Origin: Gongronella butleri
Lineage: Eukaryota; Mucoromycota; Mucoromycetes; Mucorales; Cunninghamellaceae
DNA length: 64,000 nucleotides
Direction: 5' to 3'
NCBI GenBank assembly: GCA_025201375.1
Contig: JAIWZP010000019.1
Span: forward strand, 372,001 to 436,000
The notes beneath the pieces were generated by a model, which made no database searches, was not told the origin of the DNA, and saw nothing but the letters and a program-made list of their open reading frames with translations. This document shows positions 42,139-54,999 of this stretch, piece after piece (the first letter of the stretch is position 1; each line of letters starts with the position of its first letter). A program made the translations under genes and the position numbers.

Positions 42139-44236
42139 ATGTCCTCGGAAAAGTCGATCCAAGAAAAGTCCATCCAGGATCTGGAGCAGGTTGACATCAG
42201 CCAACAAGAACAGCAATATGACCCTGAGATTGTCAAGCGCGTCGTCAGGTATGATGCTTTTTTCGCGTTTCTCGCGCACATTGTAGCCTTTTTTGCCTGT
42301 GCGATGTGCGATCTGCGTGTAATTGGCACATGGGAACTCACACGCGCCTTTTTTTAATAGGAAATACGATATGAGAATTCTGCCCATGCTTTGTCTGCTG
42401 TATTTGCTCAGCTACTTGGATCGGTATGATCAAAAGAAGCATAAAAGCAACCAATGACAGCAATGACAGTCTTTGGGCTCAACTTTACTTTTTTTTAGAT
42501 CCAACATTGGCAATGCCAAATTGGGCGGATTGACCACGGACCTCCACCTCACAGCATCGCAATATAGCTGGTGCTTGTCTATCTTTTATTTTGGCTATGT
42601 CATCTTTGATCTTCCTTCCAACATTGTGCTCCGTCGCTGGCGCCCCTCCATCTGGCTCAGCACCATCATGCTGTAAGCAATTGCACGCAATTGGCTCAAT
42701 TGGACGCGTGCGAAAGCTCACCCAACCTGTTTTTGCTTCTTTTTTTTAGCTGCTGGGGCATTGTCGCCACTGCCATGGCTGGCTGCACCAACTTTGCGGG
42801 CTTGGCCACTGGTCGCTTGTTTCTTGGCATCTTTGAAGCTGGTTTCTTCCCTGGCTCCATCTATTACTTGTCGTGCTGGTATACCCGCCAAGAATACGCG
42901 CGTCGCGTCGGTTTCTTCTGGTCCTTTTCGTCGCTGGCCGGTGCCTTTGGCGGCCTGATTGCATGTAAATAGCCACAATCTGCATCGTCTACAAGTAGCC
43001 AATTTGTCTGACCCCGCTTTTTTTACGTATCTTTTTTTGCTTTCTTTTTTTTTTTTTTACCATCACTCAGATGGTATTTCTCAGATCAGCGAGGACAAGT
43101 TGCACACCTGGCAATGGTAACACAATAATGGCTGTCAATGAACGCGGAGTCCTGATCTTTTTCCCATTTTTTTAGGCTTTTCCTCATTGAAGGCCTTCCA
43201 TCCATTGTGCTTGCGGGTGTTTCCTTTTACGTTTTGCCGGACAATCCCGAGACTTGCAAGTTCCTTACCGAAGAAGAGCGTGTCGTCGCCGTCGGCCGTC
43301 TCGCCAAGGGTAAAAAAAAAAAAAAAAAGAAAGAAAAAAAAGAAATGACGTGCTCATCCATTTTGAATTCTTCTAGATGCTGGTGCTTCCGATGATCATT
43401 CGTGGTCGTGGGCGCAATTGGTGTCTGTGTTGACCGACTGGAAGACTTGGGCTTACTCTCTGATTTACATCACGGGCACCAGCGCGTTGCAAGGCGTGAC
43501 CTTGTTTTTGCCCTCCATTGTCAAGGACATGGGCACGTGGTCTTCCGCACAGGCACAGGCCATGACTACCCCGCCCTATGCGCTCGCTTTTGTTGCCACC
43601 GTCGCGCTCAGCTGGTCCTCGGATAAGCTGTTTGAGCGATCGTTGCATATGCTCTTCTCCAATGCCATTGGCATGCTTGGCTTCTTTTTGCTCATGTTCA
43701 TCGATGCCTCGAACGTCGCTGTCCGCTATTTCGCTGCCTGTCTCGTCACCATGTCGGTCTATGCCAACGTGTCCGTCAAGGTCGCCTGGTTTAACAACAA
43801 TTTGTAAAACAATTTTCAAGAAAAAGCGCGTTTTCAGCGACCCTAACCCACATTTTTCTTCATTTTAGCGGTGGTCTCTCGCGTCGTGCCGTTGGCTCTG
43901 CCATCATTGTGTCTATTGGCACCATTGGTGGCGCCATTGGCGGTCAAATCTACGCTGTACGTGTTTTTTTCTCCCATCCCCTTTATTTTTTTCCTAATCC
44001 CGCCCTTTTTTCTCTTTTTTTTGCAGGATCCTCCCTTTTACAAGACTGGTAACACGATTGCCGTGAGCATGGTTGCTGCGCAAACGGTCCTGGTGATCAT
44101 TGTGCGCCTTGCATTCATGTATGAGAATCGTCGCCGCAACACGCTGACGGATGAAGCCAAGGAGCTCGAGGTCGAGAAATTCGGCGGCCCCGAGCTTGCT
44201 GGCGATCGCCATCCCGACTTCCGCTATGTTTATTAA
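42139..44236 (+). CDS. MFS transporter, anion:cation symporter (Dal5/Tna1-like) family
   Basis: 488-residue, 12-helix major facilitator. Exons: 42139-42248, 42361-42423, 42499-42672, 42750-42964, 43071-43116, 43176-43309, 43377-43803, 43869-43956, 44027-44236. After a hydrophilic N-terminus come KYDMRILPMLCLLYLLSYLD, DRSNIGNAKLGGL, and the diagnostic ACS stretch ATGRLFLGIFEAGFFPGSIY then YLSCWYTRQE. VSFYVLPDNPETCKFLTEEE marks the central loop, and the C-terminal half includes FGGLSRRAVGSA and GAIGGQIYADPP. The family imports organic anions or vitamins such as allantoate, nicotinate, pantothenate or biotin precursors; the substrate cannot be fixed. It is intron-rich (eight introns of 59-112 nt). 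Confidence 0.92.
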
Positions 44237-45486
44237 GCGCTCCATTACGCCGTCTCCTTGATTCTGCCCAATATCTTTTTTTTTATTTTTTTGTATGTAA
44301 TTTTAATGCGTTGATCTTGCTGTATTTTATGTCCCAATGTGTATTGAATGAAATATTTTATTTATCAGCATCGAACTTTTGTTGCTCCAAAAAATAAGAA
44401 AGAAAGAAAAGAAAAGAAAATGGCAAGGGGGAGAGAACGGAATCCTTGGATCCAGCGATTTCATTTGCACGACACGACGTTCCCTCGGGGACGCGTGCTT
44501 CATTTGAAGGGACGAAATTGTGTAGTCATCGCGTGATAAGCTGCTGCGCCGCCTGATTGGCGCGCATGGTGCGAAATGACGCACAAAATCGAAGACGCGA
44601 CATCTGACGTGCTTGATTTGCCAATTACATGCTTTTACCGCTCGCACCTCGTTAGCTAACGCAATGGTGAAGCGGAAACACGTTTCTTGGGACTTGGGAA
44701 AAAAAGATGGGCGCCGTTCATCACAAGGCCAAGTCATCCACGATACAAAATGTTTTCATGCAAGGGGCATGGACGGTCCATTGCCAAGACATTGCCCCTG
44801 AAGACGTGGACATGCACGAGAAACAAGGGCACGGATGACTGATGGTCGCCTTTTTAATGTAGAACGCAAAAAAAAAAGGAGTGATGCGACAATAAAAAAA
44901 AGGCGGAAAAATGACGGAAAAATGATCAACCATTAAGCCGATGACACCCCTGGATATTTTACAGGAGAGGTACAACGTTCGCTCCTCGCGTCCGAGTTCC
45001 CTTTTTCCCCTGGAGATCCTTGGCTCATCATGATGTTCAATGTCGTCAACGGCGATGATTTCCCCAAATCCCGGTGTTACACAAACTTTGGACATTTTTC
45101 ATGCTCCCCCTGAAGAATATTTGGCTCGATGACAGCGCATCGCAATCGTGTCCGCCTTAAACATGGCCCAAGTTGTATTGAACGACACAGCAGTGGCACC
45201 AACATGATGAAAACATATGCGAAAAACCAAGATTTCAGCTTATTTCGACGTGTGCACGGCAAATGGGACCAAGATTCCCCGTCAATACCCAGATCAAAAT
45301 GTCCTTGCATGTCGCCATCACTTCTATCATAGCGCCATTTCGGAGTTTCACCGCTTTGGTGCAACCCAGGGCGTGTAAAAAGAAAAAAAAGTTGGCATTT
45401 TGCACCCCTCTTCTCCCTTTTTTTTTCTCTCTTTCTCACTTTTTAGCCCCAAATCAACACTTCCACTTTTTTTACCCACCAGACGC
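44237..45486. other. Intergenic region between the two MFS genes
   Basis: No gene recognised. It begins with the 3' end of the first MFS gene (T-rich, with TTTTAATGCG-type sequence) and ends in a pyrimidine-rich leader (45400-45480) before the second MFS start codon. Confidence 0.5.
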
Positions 45487-47775
45487 ATGGTATCCGCAAC
45501 AGGGGAAACAGGTCGATTGCTGAGTGGCTCGCCCAAGCAAGCGGTTTCTTATGCTGCGACGAGTGTTGACGTGGACAATGCGCCAGGCAAATCCGCCACA
45601 ACGCCAGACGGCCCTATTCCTATATCCCAACACGACGAATACAAAGAAAATCTTGGCCGCGTCTCCTTGACACTGCTGACCTTTTGGTAAATATTCCCTG
45701 CAATGGGCAAAATCGCGCTGAAACTCATCATTTTTTACGTGCCAATAGCTTGTGCACCGGCGCCTTCCTTGCAGCCCTGGACTCATCCATTGTGAGCACC
45801 ATTTTCAATGTCATTGGCACAGAATTTGAAAGGTAGAAAAAAAGAAAGGGCGGATAAAAACGACACCAATGCTGCGGAAATAGGGCTAATTCGTCTCTTT
45901 TCTTACTTTGCTTTTGCATTTTTTGTAGCTCGAATCTTGCTGTATGGGTCATCACATCGTATCTGCTGAGTTCTTCTGCATTGCAGCCAACATGTAAGGG
46001 CTTTGGACGATGCAATGGAAGAAACATCACCCGCGCGTGTCTCACTCCCTAATGTGCTGACTATGCATCATGCATTGTCATGGCTTTGTCCTTCTTTTTT
46101 TTTTTTTTTTTTTGGTTAGATGCGAAGCTGAGTACCATTTTTGGACGTAAATCAACACTGGTTTTCATTCTGACCTGCTTTTTGGTCGGATCAACCGCAT
46201 GCGGTGCCGCCAATTCCATGGTCCAGCTCGGCATTGCACGCGCTATCGCAGGCATCGGCGGTGGTGGCCTCATGGCTATGTCATCCATTGTCATCCACGA
46301 CCTTGTGCCAATGCAAAAACGCGGCCAATATCAATCTTATGTCAATATGGCCCAGACGGTGCGGCAAAAAGCGAGAAAAAACGAAAAAAAAAAAAAAAAC
46401 TTGAGCTCATTTCATCCTTCTCTTTTGTTCGCTTAGATTGGCACCACGGTGGGCGCGCCTCTCGGTGGCATCATCAATGACATGTTTGGATGGCGCCATT
46501 GCTTTTATCTCAACATTCCGCCGTGTCTGTTCATTCTCTACGTGTACATTTGGCGATTGAACAATTACAATTTGGCCGTGGGCGAGCATTGGCTTGCGAA
46601 TCTCGGTTCCAAGCTGCGAATCATTGATTATTGGGGCATCTTGTACCTGTTCATTGGCAATTCCACGTTTGTTGTTGCAACTTCCTTTGGCGGCAACACG
46701 CGCGAGTGGTCGGACCCCTTGATTGTCACGCTGCTAGTCGTGAGCCCCATCTTCTTCTGCCTCTTCGGTCTCCACGAGCTGCGATGGGCAAAATACCCCA
46801 TGGTCTCGCGCACTTTGATCAAAAATCGCAACATCATTGCCGTCTGCCTCAACAACTTTTTCTTGTGTAATTCGACCATGACCATTGGCTTTTTGGTGCC
46901 TCAATTCTTCATGGTAATAAGGAAACAGGGGGGAAATCGTCGGCGTCTCGCCTCATTGTGCGGTATTTGCTGATTTTTTTTCTTTTTTTTTTTTTTGTTT
47001 GGTTGCTGGTGACAGGGTGTGCTTGGATATCCAACGTCTTCTGCAGGACTTTGGGTCATGCCGCGCTCAATCATGGTGGCCATTGGCTGCTGGATCGCGG
47101 GATTCTACCTGAAAAAACGTGCACGGTATTATCGCTTCACCGTGGCCATCATGGTATCGCAGCTGTTGGCGGCCATTGTCATTTTTAGGTGGCGCCCCGA
47201 CTCGGCGCTGGCCGTCAAGCTCATGTCCATGAACGTCGAGGGCTTTGCCTTTGGTTCCCTCTTTGTCATCACCATGGTTGCACTGGTTGCTGACATTGAG
47301 CAAAAAGGTAAGGAGAGGACAACCGCCAACCAGGAGCAAAATTGAGCTCGTTCACAATCCGGCATGGTTTATGAGTGACTTTGCTGTGATTGATGAGAGA
47401 GACCTGACGCAATTTTTTCGATTTTTTTTCAAAATAGATGCGGCACCCGCAACATCCATGATTTTCCTGTCTCGGTCGTCGGGATGGCTCTCTGGTGGCA
47501 CCATTTCCGCGGCCATCTTGCAAGCGACGCTCAAGAAAAATCTCATCAGGGATATCACAGGCCCTGAGGCCGACGAAATCATTGGCTTTGTGCGCTCATC
47601 CATCACCAAGATTCGCACGCTGTCGCCCGACCTGCAGGTCATTGTCATTCGCGCTCTGCAGGATGCCATCCACACGTCCATGTTCTATGCTGTGGTCACA
47701 TCCGTCATCTGTCTCATTGCAACCTGTTTCATGAAGGATTGCAACCTGCGGGGTAAAAAAGGCCAATCTCAATAG
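45487..47775 (+). CDS. MFS transporter, DHA2 (14-helix) family
   Basis: 564-residue drug:H+ antiporter-2 type carrier, resembling fungal vacuolar basic amino acid transporters (Vba) and multidrug exporters. Exons: 45487-45686, 45749-45832, 45929-45993, 46120-46358, 46437-46913, 47016-47307, 47438-47775. Motifs: FLAALDSSIVSTIFNVIGTE (helix 1 DHA2 signature), SNLAVWVITSYLLSSSALQP, the loop 2-3 motif KLSTIFGRKSTLV, GIARAIAGIGGGGLMAMSSI, RGQYQSYVNMAQT, and motif C as GTTVGAPLGGIINDMFGWR. The two extra helices lie between residues about 250 and 330. The tail ends CFMKDCNLRGKKGQSQ. The substrate is unknown; Vba/Fnx-like or drug export are both plausible. Confidence 0.9.
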
Positions 47776-50700
47776 AAAAAAAAAAAAAAGAACATGAAAT
47801 AAATCAACGCTACTCATGCTTCTTTTAAAACGTGCGGCCATCGAGTACTCTCGCGCCCTTTTGCCAAATCGCACATTTTATACTTTTCATTTGACGAAAA
47901 GGATTAAGTGACACGCGATTGCGAAACACAGGTCGAGTTTCCAAGGCTGTATATGTTGTGCTTAAATAAATAGAGATTGAGTGGATGGCCGTCGCGAAAA
48001 GTATAATTAACGCTTTTTTGTTGTATTTAAACTGATTTTCAACGTCTTTACTATTTGCAAGGAAAAACACACTTTTAATCCACTATTCGCTTGTTTTTCG
48101 TTCAAATAAGCCCACTGTTGCGGCAGGACGGCCGCTAGATGGCTCGCAATCACCATTTTCAAAAATTGAAGATTTTCCAAGGGACGCAGTCGACCAATTG
48201 AAAATCCAGAAAATTAAGTCGTCAGATCGCCACGCCATTCAACCACATGGTAGAACGCATCTTATTTATTTGTTAAAAGCGAATAAAAATCAGAGGTCCA
48301 CTGGCTTGTTTGGACGAAATATGCATTTTACGTCCAATTTTCAGGTCAAGGACATCTCAACGAAAAGTGCTTATATATCTGAGAAATGCACACCATCAGA
48401 AAGGCAGGACCTGCTGCGTACGTGGACATTGGTGATTATTAAAAAAAGTGTATTTTTGGCATTTTTGACACGGTATAGCATTTATAGACAACTTTCGACA
48501 CGTGAAAAACCGCGTCAAGCGTTGAGTTTGACGCGTCAATTTTTCGTTCTTCACGCGCCTGGCGCGTCTCTTGGTGATGAATGCGTTAGCGCCACTCTAT
48601 GGACGCTTCTTCCCGTGCAATTAGCGTGTGAAATTTAAATCAAAATTACGGATTGCTCGTGAACGAGAAGATCAACCGAGATCTTTTTTTGCGCTTTCGT
48701 GTTTTCTCTCTGCACCTCGTCATGGATGCAAGTTTGGCGCGATTCTGGGGACCCATTTTTTCAATTTTGGTTTGAGAGCCCTGCCATGAATAAATTTTGA
48801 TTTTCGTGTAGCGCGCCAACCAAAGATCTGAGCCACTGCAAAACGACACCCATTCAGGTTTCCAGCTTGCCGCTTCACACTGCAATGAACTTCGTGGTGT
48901 CATGGTGTCTGGTTGGCAAAATGCAACTGATTTGACTCTAAAAAAAGTCATGTATAAGATGTTTTGTGAAAAACTTGTCCAAATGCACCCAACTTTGAAC
49001 TATAGGACGCCGGACCCAAGGCCTCCACTTTTTCCACGCTTTATCAGTACTAGGACCATTTGAAATTTCCGCTAAACCCCATAAAACACTTTGAAATTCA
49101 ATTTTTTGATAAAGTCGTTCCAAACGGCCGTCTTTTGCAAAATCAATCTTTGTGTTGCGCTTTCAAGCGTTCAAAAGGACAACTGGTCCAAATATGAAAA
49201 GACAATCGTAGCTTTTGAAACACTAGCAATGCTTAAATTTGAGCGTTTTTGCATTTAATGGAGCAAAATGATGGACCAATCAAGCTGTTGCCTCGCTTGG
49301 CACACACTCACTGGTGATTCTGCAGAACTGGAAATAACCTCAAGTTGCTCAAACCCCAATGTCACGGCGACGTTGCATCCGCTGTTTTCATTTTTCATTG
49401 TTTTTCCTTTTCTTACGCGTCTCACGACGGCCAATTCATTTGCCGCTGGATCTCCGCCCTTTCTGGTTTCTGCAGAAGCGCAAAAAGATCGTCGCCAGCG
49501 GGATTCAGGGCCAGGGCGCCTCGCCCAGCCGGTCTGAGTTTGAAATGCAAGGGGATGACGTTGTCGAAAAAATAAGGACGGAGGGCGGGGGGTCCTGAGA
49601 ACCTTCTCACACGGCCATTTTGCAACAAATACCCATCGAGCTGTGACACGCGCAAATGGGAAGGGCAAGCACAACAAAGCAAAACAAATGGTATTCACGC
49701 GTTTGCTTGAGCAGCCATGATGGCTATAAAACAGAAATCGCGCCGATTTCTGTAGCCTGTGAGACGCGCGTGTCGTCGGCGGTTGCCTGGTCCTCCGGTC
49801 CACCCATTCCGCCAAGCGGTGTTGCTGGAGAAGAAAAAAATCAGTCCACAGCTTATTGTTTCCCACGCGCCTTCCAAGGTGGCACCATCCAACAACAAGG
49901 TCGCGGCAAGGAGGGGAGGCTTTCCATCCGCGCCCAAAACAATACCCGTGGACCAATTGAGCCGCTCAAAAGTCCAAACAAGCAACAACATGTGTTTTTT
50001 TACGTAAGAGGTGCAGAGGAAAGCCACCCCCTCCTTTTGCTTATTTTTCGTGAAAATTGCATTTTTTCCTCTTTTTTTTTCGACGCGATGCTTGCTTCAA
50101 TTATGCAGCCAAGGGGGTCGTTCGTTTGATCGCCGCCTAGAAGATGGCCCTCAAACCTTGGGAGGACCTATCAAGTTGCGCGCTTGCCGTCACCCCCACT
50201 CGTTTTACCTTCCATATTGCAATAAAGGTTACACAACCCGCACGAACAATGAAGACCCGACATTGTTTGGTGCGAGTCTGGGGTGGAAAAAGAAGCATGA
50301 AGAAGAGCGTTGAAAAAAAAAGGGGACAAAAAAGGCGCGATTCGCCGCGACAGCGTTTAAATGATAGGAAAAGGGGTCTTTGAGGCAGCAACAATGAGCA
50401 AAATGCGAAAAAAAGAATGTGGGAGGATGCTTCGCGACCCATTTCTTTATATACAAAATGCTCATGGGCGATACACAAAAGCAACATTAGCTCTTGTGCT
50501 TGAGAAAAGGATAAATTTAGGCATGGCCATAACATGATGCATTTTTTCACACAATGAAACGACGAGCCATTCATGACGCGTGAGACAGACTGGGCTGGCC
50601 CTGGCAACAAGATTATTAGTTTAGCAAAAAAAATAAAAAGTCAGGTGAGCTCGTCACCCTTTTTTTTTTTTTTCTGGGTGCATTCAAAGGGGGGAGGGCA

Positions 50701-51115
50701 TGGCGTGGGACTCGCTCCTCTTTGCAGCATGGTCAAACCAAAATAAACAGGCCAATTCAATGAACTCTATCCCAATTGCAAAATAAATAATAACCGGGTG
50801 GGAATGAGCAATGGACATGCTGTCGAGTTGACAGGTCCAGGGAAAGGGATTGCCAAAAGAGCGTGACCAAAAGGGCGACACGGTGACTACGGCAAGCTCA
50901 CCGCAGCTTTCATCCTCATTTCATGCGGCGCGTCGACGCGTAAAAGGTTTAATGAGAGCATGTGTACGTGTGTGTGAGTGGATGGATGGGATGGCCAAGG
51001 CGGGGGGCGCGGTGGCGTGGTTTTTTTATTAGTGCGCAAAAGGGCATGTGGGTGTGAGAGTGGCCAAGGACAGAGCAGTCCAACTCTGCCACCACGCAAC
51101 ATATGCAGCCAAACA
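47776..51115. other. Long gene-free region upstream of EF2
   Basis: No gene recognised over 3.3 kb. 48100-48905 is a copy of repeat B; homology to the area after repeat B copy 1 may continue weakly to about 49200. The rest (49250-51115) is unique-looking, with scattered T and A runs. Several open frames of 80-230 codons occur here, but none shows a family motif or a consistent splice pattern. Confidence 0.5.
48100..48905. repeat. Dispersed repeat B, copy 2
   Basis: Diverged copy of 23935-24770 in the same orientation; shared anchors include AATAAGCCCACT, CATGGTAGAAC, GTGGACATTGGTGAT, TCACGCGCC, TCTATGGACGC, GATTGCTCGTGAACGAG and AAGTTTGGCGCGATTC. It is AT-richer than copy 1 and has no open frame in common with it. 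Confidence 0.75.
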
Positions 51116-51122
51116 TATAAAT
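51116..51122 (+). promoter_or_regulatory. TATA box of the EF2 gene
   Basis: TATAAAT followed by GGGAGG, upstream of a long pyrimidine-rich leader (about 51147-51240) that runs to the start codon at 51254. The combination of TATA box and pyrimidine-rich leader suits a highly expressed translation factor. Confidence 0.6.
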
Positions 51123-51253
51123 GGGAGGTCATGAGAAAAAAAAAATTTTTCTTCTTCTTTTACCCTTTTTTTTTTACCCTTTCCTTTCCTCTCTTCCTGT
51201 TTTTCTCACCTTTACGCGCCTCTGTTTTTTCTCTCTCTTGCATCTGAAGCACA

Positions 51254-54200
51254 ATGGGTAAGTTTCAGTGGGTGGGGTGCGCGCGGCGCGTGGATGGCTT
51301 GCATGAACATCGCCTCTTGAAATGAACGCGTCATTGGCTCATCCACTCTTTTTTTTTTTCTTGCATCACTTTTTCTTTTGGTCATCAGTGGTAAGAAAAT
51401 GCTCAATGAGCTGAAAGAGGGGGGTTAAAGAGTTGTCAATGGATGAGCGAACAAATGGCTCATTTCGCGTCCTTTTTTTTTTCCTTTTTTTCTATTAGAA
51501 CTTTACAATCGATGAAATCCGTGAGCTGATGGTAAGACCTCGCTGTCCAATGACACAGGACCCGATTAACATTGCTGGAGATGGGCCTGCGAAAAAAAAA
51601 AGAGGAGGGAAAAGGGAAAAAGGGAAAGAAAAAAAGTGGGCCATGGCGCGCCGAGATGGCGAAAACGAGATGCTCACTGTCTGTCTTTTTTTTTTTTTTT
51701 TTTTTGATAGAATCGCACGACCAATGTGCGAAACATGTCGGTGATTGCCCACGTTGACCATGGCAAGTCTACCCTGACGGATTCCCTCGTTTCCAAGGCT
51801 GGTATCATCTCTGCTGGCCGCGCTGGCGACATGCGCTTCACTGATACCCGCCAAGATGAGCAAGATCGTGGCATTACCATCAAGTCGACGGCCATCTCCA
51901 TGTACTTTGCTCTGGAGAACCCACAAGACATTGACGAGATCAAGAACCAAAAGACCGAGGGCCATTCTTTCTTGATCAATCTTATTGACTCGCCTGGCCA
52001 CGTCGATTTCTCATCAGAAGTCACGGCCGCGCTGCGTGTGACCGACGGTGCCTTGGTCGTCGTCGACTGCATTGAAAGTGTCTGTGTCCAGACCGAAACG
52101 GTCCTCCGCCAAGCCATTGCCGAGCGCATCAAGCCCGTCCTCGTCATCAACAAGGTGGATCGCGCCCTGCTTGAGCTGCAGCTCGTCAAGGAAGAACTGT
52201 ACAATGTAAGCAAAAGAAGGAAAAAAAAGACGATGAAAAAAAGACGAAAAAAAAAGCTGAAAAGGCAAGAATCTCACTTGCCACGTCTTGCTCTTTCCTT
52301 TTTTGTCTTGTCCCTCCCCTCTCTCTCCCTCTTTTTCTCTCTCTCTCTTTTTCTCTCTCTCTCTTTTTCTCTCTCTCTTTTCTGCTTCTCTCTCTTCCTT
52401 AGACTTTCTTGCGTACCATTGAATCGGTGAATGTGATCATTGCCACGTACCACGATGACGCGCTTGGGGATTTGCAAGTGTATCCCGACAAGGGCACGGT
52501 TGCCTTTGGCTCTGGTCTGCACGGCTGGGGCTTTACGCTGCGTCAATTCGCGATCCGGTATTCCAAAAAGTTTGGTGTTGACAAGGAAAAGATGATGCAG
52601 CGCCTTTGGGGCGACAATTTCTTCAACCCCAAGACCAAAAAGTGGACAAAGGTCGGCAAGGACGCCAATGGCAACCAATTGGAGCGCGCGTTCAACATGT
52701 TTGTCCTGGACCCGATTTTCAAGATCTTCGACAGCGTCATGAACTTCAAAAAGGAGGAGACCAAGGTGCTTTTGGAAAAGCTTGACGTGCATCTCAAGGG
52801 CGACGAGGAAGACCTGGAAGGCAAGCCATTGCTCAAGGTGGTGATGCGCAAATTCCTGCCATGTGGCGACGCGTTGCTTGAAATGATCTGTATCCACCTG
52901 CCCTCGCCTGTCACCGCCCAAGCGTACCGCGTGCCCAACCTGTACGAGGGTCCTGACGACGATGAATGTGCCATTGGCATCCGCAAGTGTGACCCCAAGG
53001 GCCCTCTCATGCTCTACGTGTCCAAGATGGTCCCCACTTCCGACAAGGGCCGCTTTTACGCGTTTGGCCGCGTCTTCTCCGGCACCGTGCGCGCTGGTTT
53101 GAAAGTCCGCATCCAGGGTCCCAATTACCTGCCTGGTGGCAAGACGGATCTCAGCATCAAGCCCATCCAGCGCACCGTCCTGATGATGGGTCGCTACATT
53201 GAGGCCATTGAAGACTGCCCTGCCGGCAACATCGTTGGTCTTGTCGGTGTCGACCAATTCCTCGTCAAATCCGGCACCATCACTACGTCCGAGGTCGCGC
53301 ACAACATGAAGGTCATGAAATTCTCCGTGTCGCCCGTCGTGCAAGTTGCCGTCGAGGTCAAGAACGCCAATGACCTTCCCAAGCTTGTCGAGGGCCTCAA
53401 GCGCCTTGCCAAATCCGACCCCTGTGTCCTGACCTTCACCAATGACTCGGGCGAGCACATCGTCGCCGGCGCCGGTGAATTGCATCTCGAAATCTGCCTC
53501 AAGGATCTCGAAGAAGACCATGCCCAGGTGCCTCTCAAAAAGGGTGATCCCGTCGTCCCCTACCGCGAGACCGTCACCGCTGTGTCGTCCCAAATCTCCC
53601 TGTCAAAGTCGCCCAACAAGCACAATCGTATCTTCATGACAGCCGCCCCGTTGGACGAAGAAGTCACCACCGCCATTGAAGACGGCGTCATTGCCCCGCG
53701 TGACGATGTCAAGACACGCGCAAGAAAGCTCGCCGACGACTTTAGCTGGGACGTCAATGAGGCTCGTCGCATCTGGTGCTTTGGCCCAGACGGCACGGGC
53801 CCCAACTTGGTAAAAAAAAAAAAAAAAAAAAAAAAATGAAAAAATAGAAAAAGAAAAAAAATGAAAAAATGAAAAAGACCAAAAACGGCCTCCTTTGCTC
53901 ATGTTTGCCCCCCTTTTTATTTCTTTTTTTCCTTGTCTTTTTTTGCAATCTAGCTCGTGGATGGCACCAAGGCCGTGCAATACTTGAATGAAATCAAGGA
54001 TTCGTGTGTGGCCGCGTTCCAATGGGCTACCAAGGAAGGCCCGCTTGCCGACGAGGCCATGCGAGGCACCCGCTTCAACATTGCCGACGTCGTCTTGCAC
54101 GCAGACGCGATCCATCGCGGTGGTGGCCAAATCATCCCCACTTGTCGACATGTCGTCTATGCATCCGCTCTTTTCGCCAAACCAACGCTTCAAGAGCCTG

Positions 54201-54717
54201 TATACCTAGTGGAAATACAATGTCCCGATTCGTGCGTCACAAATCGAAGAGAAAAGACAAGAGGAGGAGGAAGGGAATCTGACCCATCGCGTGCTAACGT
54301 TTTTTTTCTTATTTTTTGTTATTTTTAGTGTGATGGGCGGCATCTACAGCGTCATGAACCGCCGTCGCGGCGATGTCATCTCCGAGGAGCAGAAGCCAGG
54401 GACACCAATGATGACTATAAAAGCTTACCTTCCTGTCAATGAGTCGTTTGGCTTCAACGGCGAGCTCCGCGCGGCCACAAGTGGCCAAGCCTTCCCTCAG
54501 GCCGTCTTTGATCACTGGGACCAGATGGCCGGCGACCCCTTCACCCCTGGCAACAAGGGTAAGTTGCAATTGCGTGACATTGAAGCCAATGACTCACCCT
54601 TTTTACGTTTTTTCGTTTTTTTTTCTAATAGTGCACGAAATCGTCAAGATGGTGCGCAAGCGCAAGGGCCTGTCTGATGACATCCCTACCGCTGACAAGT
54701 TCAACGAGAAGCTTTAG
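51254..54717 (+). CDS. EFT: Translation elongation factor 2 (eEF2)
   Basis: 844-residue ribosomal translocase GTPase. Exons: 51254-51257, 51389-51390, 51499-51531, 51711-52205, 52403-53809, 53954-54231, 54329-54558, 54632-54717. The N-terminus [13 protein letters not shown] needs ATGG, then a 2-nt exon TG, then AAC; without the TG the frame fails. GTPase motifs: [14 protein letters not shown], the switch region [27 protein letters not shown] and NKVD. The domain II-V landmarks include [35 protein letters not shown], and the diphthamide loop [14 protein letters not shown]. The C-terminus is [19 protein letters not shown]. Intron 4 is a pyrimidine CTCTCT array, and intron 5 starts with GT and about 24 A interrupted late by T. 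The splice between exons 6 and 7 uses a GTGCGT donor. Confidence 0.97.
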
Positions 54718-54770
54718 GTGACTTGCCGTCCCAAATGCTTTTTTCACGCGCATCGTGTGTTTTTTTCTTC

Positions 54771-54985
54771 CGCAAGTCGACAATTCCTTTTCTGCTTCAT
54801 CCACCCCCGCCCCCTTTCAGTCTCTTTCTCTCCTCCTTGATTCAGTATTGATCCCCATATGTTTTCGTCTTTCAAAACAAACAAAAAAAATAAAAAGGTG
54901 GTTGGAAAAAAAAACTAACATGCCGTCAAAAGAGAGAAAAGGGAGCATTGCTTGTGTTTCATGCTGTGAATAGCGCGCCTGTGGG
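54771..54985. repeat. Direct duplication E, copy 1 (EF2 3' flank)
   Basis: Matches 57114-57312 in the same orientation. Shared anchors: GTCGACAAT, CCGCTTCATCCA/CTGCTTCATCCA, TCCTCCTTGATTCA, TCAAAACAAACAAA, AACATGCCGTCAAAA and TTTCATGCTG(T/C)GAAT with GCGCCTGTGG. It starts about 55 bp after the EF2 stop codon. Confidence 0.8.
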
Positions 54986-54999
54986 ATGGTTCGAGGCAA

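Noticed and set aside
49255..49956. A 233-codon minus-strand open frame upstream of EF2
   Set aside because: No recognisable domain, no splice structure, and overlapping open frames on the other strand of similar length; treated as non-coding.
52274..53593. A 439-codon open frame antisense to EF2
   Set aside because: It is the complement of highly conserved EF2 codons and ends in the pyrimidine tract of intron 4; no independent support.
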